Assembly (NCBI GenBank): GCA_012841225.1
Contig: DUVD01000289.1
Coordinates: 1-8,843, forward strand
DNA: 8,843 bases
Reading direction: 5' to 3'
Origin: Fibrobacter sp.
GTDB taxonomy: Bacteria; Fibrobacterota; Fibrobacteria; Fibrobacterales; Fibrobacteraceae
Made by a program: the position numbers and the translations under genes. Position 1 is the stretch's first letter; the number at the start of each line of letters is the position of its first letter. The notes beneath the pieces were generated by a model. It did no database searches, was not told the origin of the DNA, and saw only the letters and a program-made list of their open reading frames with translations. This document shows, piece after piece, positions 1-5,821 of this stretch.

Positions 1-955
1 GCCCGAGCAAGCCTTGATCGGCTTGTTTTTGGACACTGGCCTCGTTAAACAACCATTCACTTGGGGCTTGATTAGAATCTATTTTTACTTGTTCGCCCCA
101 ATTGGTAAAGTTTAACCCTTTGGTCAAATACTTTTGAGAAAGCGTGTTGAGCGCACTGCTCACATCACCTTTAGGGATTAAGGCCGTTGGAATTTCTGGC
201 GGGCTAATAAGCATATTATTTTGGTTTTCGTAGACAATTTCTTTAACATAACGCACGTCGTCTATGGCAAAATCGCCGCTTTTCTTTCTTAATACCCACA
301 TTACTTTAATATCTTGATCTAAGTTTAAAGCGACGGTGGTGCCCCAGCCTTCTTGTGCAAGGTCGTTGAAATCAATGGTGACAAGCGTCCAATCGGCGTG
401 AGCAGGGATTTCTAAAAGATGGTTGTCGTAATCTTCCACTTCTTCAATATCTATCCGGAAAGTATGTGCTATGCCCTTATGCCAATAAGAAATACCGGCA
501 AAGTCTTTTGGGCTAGAGCTAGTGTCTTTTGGCACTAAAGTACCAATGGCAAAATAAGGATCGTAGGGATAGTCCGCTTTGACCAAGGATACGTTTAACG
601 AGATCATCCCATTAGAGTTATACCCGCCAGTGGTGACAAAGGCGTCTTCCCATTCGGCAGGTGTAATCTTGCTAGCGCCACCATCTGTATTATCACTAAA
701 AGCGTACCAATACCCTCCTTTGAGGTTATCTGTATTGCCTTCTTCAAAGTCATCGATTAACAGAACCGATATGGGGTCTACTTCTTTTGAGCTAGAAGAA
801 GGAGTAATACCGTTAGATGAAGAACTTTTATCTTCTTCACTCGAAGAGCTTTCAGGAGCACTGGAAGATAGTGCATCTGGAGACTCTAGTGGATTGTCGG
901 CGCAGCCGAAAAAAAATAATAAGCCAGAAGCGGCTAGGAGGTGACGAATTTGCAT
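1..955 (-). CDS. Partial lipoprotein: CBM11/CIA30-like domain plus start of GH5 glycoside hydrolase
   Basis: Reading from ATG at 955 to the window edge gives 318 residues without a stop; the 3' end is missing. The N-terminus is a short signal peptide (MQIRHLLAASGLLFFFGC) with a plausible lipobox ending at Cys18; Phe at -3 and -2 makes it a weaker lipobox than the classical L-A-G-C. Residues 25-60 are a Ser/Glu-rich linker. Residues 66-237 begin with IDDFEEGN and end with FAIDDVRYV, the layout of CBM11/CIA30-type beta-sandwich domains. From about residue 272 the sequence turns into the start of a GH5 catalytic domain (KGLNFTNWGE, then EASVQKQADQGLLG, resembling the first beta-alpha unit of endoglucanases). 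The inferred role is a cell-surface beta-glucanase, probably acting on cellulose or mixed-linkage glucan. The catalytic glutamates lie outside the window, so activity cannot be judged. An AAGGA ribosome site sits 8 bases before the ATG. Confidence 0.75.
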   Translation of the reverse strand, partial: MQIRHLLAASGLLFFFGCADNPLESPDALSSSAPESSSSEEDKSSSSNGITPSSSSKEVDPISVLLIDDFEEGNTDNLKGGYWYAFSDNTDGGASKITPAEWEDAFVTTGGYNSNGMISLNVSLVKADYPYDPYFAIGTLVPKDTSSSPKDFAGISYWHKGIAHTFRIDIEEVEDYDNHLLEIPAHADWTLVTIDFNDLAQEGWGTTVALNLDQDIKVMWVLRKKSGDFAIDDVRYVKEIVYENQNNMLISPPEIPTALIPKGDVSSALNTLSQKYLTKGLNFTNWGEQVKIDSNQAPSEWLFNEASVQKQADQGLLG

Positions 956-970
956 AAGCAATCCTTATTA

Positions 971-994
971 ATTAAAGAGACATGTTCTCTTAAT
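971..994 (-). promoter_or_regulatory. Hairpin in the 5' leader of the GH5 lipoprotein gene
   Basis: AAGAGA (975-980) and TCTCTT (986-991) form a perfect 6-bp inverted repeat around the loop CATGT. Allowing one bulged A at 974, the stem extends to 9 bp (971-994). It lies in the predicted leader, only a few bases before the AAGGA ribosome site (962-966) of the gene starting at 955. It could affect translation initiation or mRNA stability, or be a small DNA operator. The structure is visible; its function is inferred. Confidence 0.4.
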
Positions 995-1025
995 ATATGT
1001 TTTTATGTTTTAAGGTTCCATTAAA

Positions 1026-1053
1026 ATTATGTGGGGCAGTACACCATTGTCAA
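1026..1053 (-). promoter_or_regulatory. Sigma-70-type promoter for the GH5 lipoprotein gene
   Basis: On the minus strand, TTGACA (1053-1048) is followed after 16 bases by CATAAT (1031-1026). Transcription would start near 1019, giving a leader of about 65 bases before the ATG at 955. The -35 is a perfect consensus and the -10 differs at one base. It lies just downstream of the tRNA-Glu terminator, so the GH5 gene would be transcribed independently of the tRNA. Confidence 0.6.
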
Positions 1054-1086
1054 CAAATTTTGACGGATTTTTCAATTTTCAATAAT

Positions 1087-1119
1087 AAAAAAGACTCGTC
1101 CACGAGACGAGTCTTTTTT
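1087..1119 (-). terminator. Rho-independent terminator of tRNA-Glu (potentially bidirectional)
   Basis: A perfect 14-bp stem, AAAAAAGACTCGTC (1087-1100) and GACGAGTCTTTTTT (1106-1119), encloses a 5-base loop. On the minus strand it begins 5 bases after the tRNA and ends in a T tract. The symmetrical A/T ends mean it could also stop plus-strand transcription. Confidence 0.88.
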
Positions 1120-1124
1120 ATGAG

Positions 1125-1197
1125 TACCCCCAAGGGGTTTCGAACCCCTGTTGCGGGAATGAAAATCCCGAGTCCTAGGCCTCTAGACGATGGGGGC
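1125..1197 (-). tRNA. tRNA-Glu (anticodon UUC)
   Basis: The minus strand folds as a 73-base cloverleaf. The acceptor stem GCCCCCA pairs with TGGGGGT (first pair a G-U wobble). The D arm contains CGTCTAGAGGCCTAGGAC, nearly as in Escherichia coli tRNA-Glu. The anticodon stem CGGGA/TCCCG carries the loop TTTTCAT with anticodon TTC, and the T arm is AGGGG-TTCGAAC-CCCCT. The discriminator base is A. The 3' CCA is not encoded (CTC follows), so it must be added after transcription. The gene has its own promoter and terminator and lies opposite to the operon beginning at 1245. Confidence 0.96.
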
Positions 1198-1211
1198 ATC
1201 TAGGTAGGCCA

Positions 1212-1239
1212 AATATAGGAAAGAATAAATCTTTGTAAA
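1212..1239 (-). promoter_or_regulatory. Promoter of tRNA-Glu, overlapping the upstream edge of the ABC exporter gene
   Basis: On the minus strand, TTTACA (1239-1234) is followed after 16 bases by TATATT (1217-1212), and the mature tRNA begins at 1197, about 8 bases after the expected start site. The -35 box overlaps AAAGG (1237-1241), the only ribosome-site-like sequence for the oppositely oriented gene at 1245. Confidence 0.6.
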
Positions 1240-1244
1240 GGCTC

Positions 1245-2819
1245 TTGAATCAAAAATTCTATTTTAAGGATGTGAACTTAAAAAAACGCCTAAAGAACAC
1301 CATTCTAAAAGCAATTCTCGTGCTATCAGGCCCCGCTCTGCTAGCAAGCTTCTTTGACGCCGCGTTGCTCGGGGGAATTCGCTTTTTTGTAGAAATCATT
1401 TCTAAAAACTCGATCCTAAGCATTGGTGAGTGGTCTTTAATCATGGTTTTGGTGGTTTGCCTGCGCTTTATTTTTTTGCGAGCGAAGTTTTCTACCGCTC
1501 AAAAACTCTTTCGGCAACTAGAATCGAGCCTGCAGGGTTCTTTTTTATCAATACTACGGCATTTGAACCCTCGTTTTTTTCACCACAAAAATAGCGACTC
1601 TAAAGTCCAAGCGGCTTTTGAAGCAACGCGCACCTTATCGGTGAGCGGCGAAGCCTTAATGCAAACGCTACAGGCTTTTTTACAATTGTTGGTTTTTTTA
1701 CCCGTTCTGCTTTACTTGTCTTGGCCATTAACCCTCCTCCTGCTTGTTGTTGTTTTACCCGTTTTAACTTATACCCAAAAAAAATGGCGCCATATTGGGC
1801 CACTAATAGAAAGCCAAATGAATGTCGAAGCCTCATTTCGGTCCGAACTCGAAAAGGTCAAGAAAATTTATCGTTTTTGGAGCTCTGCGTGGGAAAAATC
1901 GGCCGAAACGCATCACCTAATAGACAAAATTCGCCAAGTACGGCGCATTAGCATCGAAGCCGGCATTCGACAAGCCTCACTCTTTTTTTTAATGGAAGCC
2001 GTTTCTATAATTGCGATGGTGGGGATTCTTACTTTTTGCGGCTGGATGATCGCCCATTCTTGGATGGAACCCAAAGACCTTATTCTTTATTGCTCCGCTG
2101 TATTTCTCTGCTATAAACCAATTAAAGAATGCGTTCGCATTGCCCCTCAAATGCGTGCCGCCAAAAGCGCCTACAATATACTGAATCGCTTTTCGCAAGA
2201 ACCAAGGCAAAAGCGCGAGCTTAAAACAAAAGGCTCTCAATTAGAAATCAAAAACGCCCGCTTTACATACGAAGGCGCGGCTAAACCCGTGTTTAAGGCT
2301 TTTTCACTCTCTTGGCAAAGTCATCAACCGGTTTTACTCACTGGTCCAAATGGCGTTGGCAAAAGCACCTTGCTTCGCCTTATTGCTGGGCTAGAGGAAT
2401 GGGAGTCTGGAGAAATGACTTACCCCTCTTTGTTTACCAAGGCAGGCGCTTTTTTTATCGCTCAAGACATTATTTTGCCTCCGCTTTACCTCCTCGAATT
2501 TATAATTCAGCAAAGCGATGACCCTCATTTAAAAACATTTGTCGAACAGGCTCATGTTAGCCATTTACTTAAAAACGACTCCTTTTCTGGGGGAGAAAAA
2601 GCCCGCCTTGCCTTAATTTGGGCGCTAGCTTCTAAAAGCCAACTTCTTTTGCTAGACGAACCCTTTGCCTATATTTCTAGGTTAGACAAAGATTTTTTGC
2701 TGGAAGCCTTTTTAAATACGGCCTCAAAAATGAACAAATGGGTTATTTTGTCTAGCCACGAAAAGATGGAATCTCGAATACTAATGCGTTTTCAAGAGGT
2801 AACCGTACATTATGAATAG
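1245..2819 (+). CDS. ABC exporter half-transporter (fused membrane and ATPase domains)
   Basis: The 524-residue protein has an N-terminal type IV exporter membrane domain (about 1-320; hydrophobic stretches near 22-44, 63-79, 145-176, 250-270 and 281-290) and a C-terminal ATPase. The ATPase has Walker A GPNGVGKST (367-375), Q-loop Gln407, signature FSGGE (447-451, variant of LSGGQ), Walker B LLLLDEP (467-473), a D-loop SRLD and switch His505. The Q-loop to signature distance is only about 40 residues, well short of MsbA, so the helical subdomain is compact. A homodimer would make a full transporter; overlap with the ICMT-like and Kdo transferase genes suggests a lipid or envelope-glycolipid substrate (inference). 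The start is TTG at 1245: an in-frame TAA at 1236 rules out anything further upstream and no nearby ATG exists, but the AAAGG site is only 3 bases away, so the start is uncertain. Its stop overlaps the next gene (ATGAATAG). Confidence 0.88.
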   Translation: MNQKFYFKDVNLKKRLKNTILKAILVLSGPALLASFFDAALLGGIRFFVEIISKNSILSIGEWSLIMVLVVCLRFIFLRAKFSTAQKLFRQLESSLQGSFLSILRHLNPRFFHHKNSDSKVQAAFEATRTLSVSGEALMQTLQAFLQLLVFLPVLLYLSWPLTLLLLVVVLPVLTYTQKKWRHIGPLIESQMNVEASFRSELEKVKKIYRFWSSAWEKSAETHHLIDKIRQVRRISIEAGIRQASLFFLMEAVSIIAMVGILTFCGWMIAHSWMEPKDLILYCSAVFLCYKPIKECVRIAPQMRAAKSAYNILNRFSQEPRQKRELKTKGSQLEIKNARFTYEGAAKPVFKAFSLSWQSHQPVLLTGPNGVGKSTLLRLIAGLEEWESGEMTYPSLFTKAGAFFIAQDIILPPLYLLEFIIQQSDDPHLKTFVEQAHVSHLLKNDSFSGGEKARLALIWALASKSQLLLLDEPFAYISRLDKDFLLEAFLNTASKMNKWVILSSHEKMESRILMRFQEVTVHYE

Positions 2820-3378
2820 TCTCTATCGCTATAGGGGATGGGTTCTCGGCTTTTTCTCTTTATTGCTGCTTTTACTGCCCCCCACACGCGGTTATTTTTC
2901 TGTTTCTGCAGTGCTTTTAATTTTATCGGGCGTCGCTTTGAGAATAGAGGCGAGGCGAAGCATTGGAGAGCACACTCGCGAAAACGCATTGTCAGCGGAT
3001 TTTTTAGTGCAAACGGGAGTTTATGCGCACTTACGCCACCCACTTTACCTTTCAAACATCATGATTAGCTGCGGATTTATACTTATTCATCTTGGCTGGT
3101 CTACCATGACTTTTGCCTTTTCCGGGCTTGTTATTGCTTTTATTTATGCTCTTTCGCTTCAAGAAGATCGTTTTTTGCAGGTTAAATTTGGAGAATCTTG
3201 GGTATTATGGAAAGACAAAACCAAGGCTTTTTTCCCTACCAAACAAGAGCTTAAACCAACAAACGCAAAAAAAAGAAGTATTCGTAAGGCTTTTTTTGCT
3301 GACCTTTCTACTTGGGGATGGCTTTTGTTTTTTAGTTTACTACTTATATTGAGAAGAAACATAGGAGATATGATATGA
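2812..3378 (+). CDS. Isoprenylcysteine carboxyl methyltransferase (ICMT)/phospholipid methyltransferase-like membrane protein
   Basis: The 188-residue membrane protein has hydrophobic segments near 9-24, 29-45, 79-95, 99-115 and 167-180. The family core is clear: GVYAHLRHPLYL (69-80, with Arg-His-Pro at 75-77), then QEDRFLQVKFG (117-127) ending in KAFFP (138-142). This is the S-adenosylmethionine-binding C-terminal pattern of ICMT and bacterial PEMT-like methyltransferases. The substrate cannot be read from the sequence. A lipid, quinone-like or envelope glycolipid substrate fits the neighbours better than a prenylated protein. After the core there is an unusual tail (143-188) with a Lys/Arg-rich stretch and one extra hydrophobic helix. 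The gene overlaps the ABC exporter by 8 bases and the Kdo transferase by 4 bases, a sign of translational coupling. Confidence 0.82.
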   Translation: MNSLYRYRGWVLGFFSLLLLLLPPTRGYFSVSAVLLILSGVALRIEARRSIGEHTRENALSADFLVQTGVYAHLRHPLYLSNIMISCGFILIHLGWSTMTFAFSGLVIAFIYALSLQEDRFLQVKFGESWVLWKDKTKAFFPTKQELKPTNAKKRSIRKAFFADLSTWGWLLFFSLLLILRRNIGDMI

Positions 3379-4553
3379 TCGTTCTCGACTTAGCACGCAG
3401 CTTAATGGGTGTCGTCGGCATGGCCGCGTCTAAAATCCCACCGCTTGACGAACGCTTCGGCCTAACTCAGCGCATATCAGGCCCATGGCCAGAAGGCCCT
3501 TTTCTTTGGTTTCATGGTGCAAGTCTTGGCGAATGCCGAATGCTTTTAAATGTGGCTAAATCCATACAAGAAGACATCCAAGACTGTCCTCGTATTTTAA
3601 TCACCACTCAAAAAGTAGATGTTTTGGAGTTTTTAGAGCAATCCGGAGAAAATATTTCCAGTTGCATTGCGCCTGCGGATACACCATACACTATGGTTCG
3701 CTTCATCAAAAAGACTCGTCCTATAGGCTTGGTTCTCGCCGAAAACGAACTTTGGCCTGGATACTTATCTTCTATGCGAAAGATTTCAATAACACCTTCT
3801 GTAGCCATAATTTCTGGACGCTATCAAATGGCCGTTAGCAAGTCGGACTTTGCCGCCATCGGTTTTGCAAGCATGCAATCAGGCGCAGATTCATCGAGGC
3901 TTGCTGCCGAATGCCCACCAGAAACCGCTGCTAAAATTCAAATTGGAGGCGACTGGAAGCTGTTGCCTTGGGTGCGCTCTAATAAAGAAATTGAAGCACC
4001 AAAAGACCCCATAGTAGATTCCACTTTTTTATCTATGCACTTTTCAGAGTGGAATAGTTTACAACGCATGGTTCTTTCTTCTATAAAACGCCAAGAGTCG
4101 GTGGTAATCATTCCAAGGCGCTTAGAAGAAGTGGATTCTTTTAGAGAAGAGCTCCGCGACCAAGAATTGCTGGTTTTAGAATGGCCTTTAGTCCAAAAAG
4201 GCGCTGTTTCTTTAGTTTCTACATATGGGCAAACGCGAGAAGTCCTAGAAAAATCTAAAACGGCCATCGTTGGTGGTTCATTTAGCAGGACCCTTGGCGT
4301 ACACGATTTTTGGGAACCTCTTCAGCTTGGCGTTTCAACCTGCATTGGCCCCTATTCGCATGGGCAAAAGTCAACGGTAGAGGCTCTCGTACGCGAAGGA
4401 GTTCTTTCTCAGCTGCGCTCCACAGCGGATTACGCCAAAAGAGATCTTCCCGACATTCGCCTTGTAAAAACATTCCTAGCACATGAACGCGCTAAAGTGT
4501 CTGACTCTTACAAGCAATTTGTCATTTTCCTCGAAAATTTAATCCAGAGCTAG
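3375..4553 (+). CDS. waaA: 3-deoxy-D-manno-octulosonic acid (Kdo) transferase, divergent
   Basis: WaaA (KdtA) transfers Kdo from CMP-Kdo to lipid A precursor at the inner membrane, starting the lipopolysaccharide core. The 392-residue protein shows family landmarks in order: LWFHGASLGE (44-53, Glu53 being the expected catalytic base), ENELWPG (123-129), SGRY (147-150), IPRR (246-249), TYGQ (283-286), VGGSF (299-303) and GVHDFWEP (308-315), near the usual GGHNPLEP. Several positions depart from the family: the GNLKFD motif is GGDWKLL (191-197), the PRH motif is PRR, and GHN is VHD. The N-terminus is short, with only a weak hydrophobic helix (1-18) instead of a clear anchor, and the protein is about 30 residues shorter than usual. 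ATG 3375 has a good site (AGGAGA, 3363-3368) and overlaps the previous stop by 4 bases. Family membership is firm; Kdo specificity is less so. Confidence 0.88.
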   Translation: MIVLDLARSLMGVVGMAASKIPPLDERFGLTQRISGPWPEGPFLWFHGASLGECRMLLNVAKSIQEDIQDCPRILITTQKVDVLEFLEQSGENISSCIAPADTPYTMVRFIKKTRPIGLVLAENELWPGYLSSMRKISITPSVAIISGRYQMAVSKSDFAAIGFASMQSGADSSRLAAECPPETAAKIQIGGDWKLLPWVRSNKEIEAPKDPIVDSTFLSMHFSEWNSLQRMVLSSIKRQESVVIIPRRLEEVDSFREELRDQELLVLEWPLVQKGAVSLVSTYGQTREVLEKSKTAIVGGSFSRTLGVHDFWEPLQLGVSTCIGPYSHGQKSTVEALVREGVLSQLRSTADYAKRDLPDIRLVKTFLAHERAKVSDSYKQFVIFLENLIQS

Positions 4554-4557
4554 TATT

Positions 4558-5490
4558 ATGAATAAACTATTACTTGCGACTCCTCGTGGCTTTTGTGCTG
4601 GTGTCGATCGCGCTATTCACATTGTAGAGAGAGCACTTCAAAAGTTTGGCGTTCCTATTTACGTTCGCCACGAAATTGTGCACAATCAATTTGTCGTCAA
4701 CAATCTCAAAAAAATGGGTGTTATTTTTGTCGAAGAACTCGACGAAGTGCCTGATCACGCCACTGTGATTTTTTCTGCACATGGCGTCAGCGAAGAGATT
4801 TACCAAGAAGCCCTTAAACGCGGGCTAAAAGTACTAGACGCCACTTGCCCTCTTGTTAAAAAAGTGCACTCCAGCGCCAAACGCCACTACGACGCCGGTC
4901 GTCACGTGATTCTTATTGGCCACTCTGGCCATGCCGAAGTCGAAGGCACGCTAGGACAATTGCCTTCCGGAGCCATATCCGTAGTTCGCAACGAAAGTGA
5001 TATTCAAAACCTAACGCTCTCAGGCAACAAATCGCTGGCTTACATTACACAAACCACCCTTTCTGTAGCCGAGACCAAGCACATTATTGATGCCTTAAAA
5101 GAGCGCTTCCCTCACATCGTTGGTCCAGAAGCAGGGGATCTTTGCTACGCAACCGGCAACAGGCAGAAGGCAGTAACCGAACTCAGTTCTCAAGTAGACT
5201 TACTTATTGTTGTAGGCTCTCAAAATTCGTCTAATTCGACTAGATTATACGAGCTGGGTCTAGAAAAAGGCATCCCAAGCCACCTGATCGACTCGGTTGA
5301 AGACATTCAAAAGCACTGGTTTGATGGGATTAATACCGTCGGCCTTTCTAGTGGCGCCAGTGCCCCAGAAGTCCTCGTTCAAGAGGTAATTAAATGGATA
5401 AGAGAAAATTTTAAGGGCGTAGAACTAGAAAATAGAGTCAGTTTGGTCGAAAACACCAAATTTAACCTCCCTAAAGAACTTCAAGATTGA
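4558..5490 (+). CDS. ispH: 4-hydroxy-3-methylbut-2-enyl diphosphate reductase
   Basis: IspH (LytB) makes the last step of the non-mevalonate isoprenoid pathway, reducing HMBPP to isopentenyl and dimethylallyl diphosphate with a [4Fe-4S] cluster in the cytoplasm. The 310-residue protein is full length. The three cluster cysteines are present: Cys13 (RGFCAGVDRAI), Cys97 (DATCPLV) and Cys196 (DLCYATGNRQ). Substrate-binding and catalytic residues are also recognisable: His42 (HEIVHN), His125 and Glu127 (GHSGHAEVEGT), the TQTTLS loop (164-169), SSNSTRL (224-230) and SSGASAP (264-270). It begins 4 bases after the waaA stop, so it is probably the last gene of that operon. No strong ribosome site is visible (only a weak AGAG at 4546-4549), which favours translational coupling to waaA. 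Its product feeds undecaprenyl phosphate and quinone synthesis. Confidence 0.98.
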   Translation: MNKLLLATPRGFCAGVDRAIHIVERALQKFGVPIYVRHEIVHNQFVVNNLKKMGVIFVEELDEVPDHATVIFSAHGVSEEIYQEALKRGLKVLDATCPLVKKVHSSAKRHYDAGRHVILIGHSGHAEVEGTLGQLPSGAISVVRNESDIQNLTLSGNKSLAYITQTTLSVAETKHIIDALKERFPHIVGPEAGDLCYATGNRQKAVTELSSQVDLLIVVGSQNSSNSTRLYELGLEKGIPSHLIDSVEDIQKHWFDGINTVGLSSGASAPEVLVQEVIKWIRENFKGVELENRVSLVENTKFNLPKELQD

Positions 5491-5515
5491 CGAGGATTAA
5501 AAAAATAACTACAAT
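5487..5515 (+). promoter_or_regulatory. Near-consensus promoter of rpmB
   Basis: TTGACG (5487-5492) and TACAAT (5510-5515) are separated by exactly 17 bases, each one base from consensus. The -35 box contains the ispH stop codon TGA (5488-5490). Expected transcription start is near 5522, giving a leader of about 22 bases. This would uncouple ribosomal protein supply from the upstream envelope operon. Confidence 0.7.
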
Positions 5516-5543
5516 TGTGCCCGTCTAAAAAATGGAGTTTTTT

Positions 5544-5765
5544 ATGAGCCGCATTTGTGAAGTTACCGGTAAAGCCGGCCTCGTGGGAAACATGGTTTCT
5601 CATTCTAACCGCAAAAAATTGATGAAGCAACTTCCGAATTTACAGAAGAAGCGTTTTTACATTCCCGAAGAAGATCGTTGGGTTTCCCTCCGCGTAAGCA
5701 CCGCTGGGATCCGCACGATCACCAAGCGCGGTATTCAAACCGTCGCTCGCGAACTCGGCATCTAA
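5544..5765 (+). CDS. rpmB: 50S ribosomal protein L28
   Basis: The 73-residue product matches bacterial L28 along its length: RICEVTGKAGLVGNMVSHS (3-21), then KKLMKQLPNLQKKRF (24-38), the RWVSLRVSTAGIRTI strand region (45-59) and KRGI (61-64). It is a basic protein bound to 23S rRNA in the large subunit. An in-frame ATG at 5532 would add four residues, but ATG 5544 is preferred: GGAG (5534-5537) lies 6 bases before it, and the product then begins MSRICEVTGK as is usual. It has a single cysteine, so it is the zinc-free form. It stands alone: no rpmG (L33) follows, unlike many genomes. It has its own promoter and terminator. Confidence 0.97.
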   Translation: MSRICEVTGKAGLVGNMVSHSNRKKLMKQLPNLQKKRFYIPEEDRWVSLRVSTAGIRTITKRGIQTVARELGI

Positions 5766-5790
5766 TTTTTAGCTTATTACTTATAGAAAA

Positions 5791-5817
5791 ACCGCCTTTA
5801 TTAAGGCGGTCTTTTTT
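5791..5817 (+). terminator. Terminator of rpmB, shared with the convergent exonuclease gene
   Basis: ACCGCCTT (5791-5798) pairs with AAGGCGGT (5803-5810) around the loop TATT, followed by CTTTTTT. On the minus strand the hairpin is followed by TTTTT, so it can serve both rpmB (plus) and the dnaQ-like gene (minus, ending at 5822). This is the usual economy of convergent genes. Confidence 0.9.
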
Positions 5818-5821
5818 GCTT

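Noticed and set aside
579..944. A 121-codon plus-strand frame rich in Ser and Leu
   Set aside because: It is the antisense reading of the Ser-rich linker and CBM-like domain of the lipoprotein gene, whose protein features are much stronger.
1088..1101. AAAAAGACTCGTCC in the tRNA-Glu terminator also occurs inside waaA near 3708-3721
   Set aside because: The copy in waaA lacks the second stem arm and T tract and encodes ordinary residues (KKTRP); a chance match of one 14-base stretch is the simplest explanation.
1125..1197. tRNA-Glu or tRNA-Cys as an integration site for a mobile element
   Set aside because: No repeated tRNA 3' end, integrase or phage gene is visible near either tRNA, and both tRNAs are followed directly by ordinary terminators.
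2812..5490. A functional link between the ICMT-like protein and IspH through protein prenylation
   Set aside because: Protein prenylation with CaaX methylation is not established in such bacteria, and bacterial ICMT-like proteins act on varied small substrates; proximity to ispH alone is not evidence.
5532..5543. ATG at 5532 as the rpmB start
   Set aside because: It would place the ribosome site GGAG inside the coding region; ATG 5544 is correctly spaced and gives the standard L28 N-terminus.
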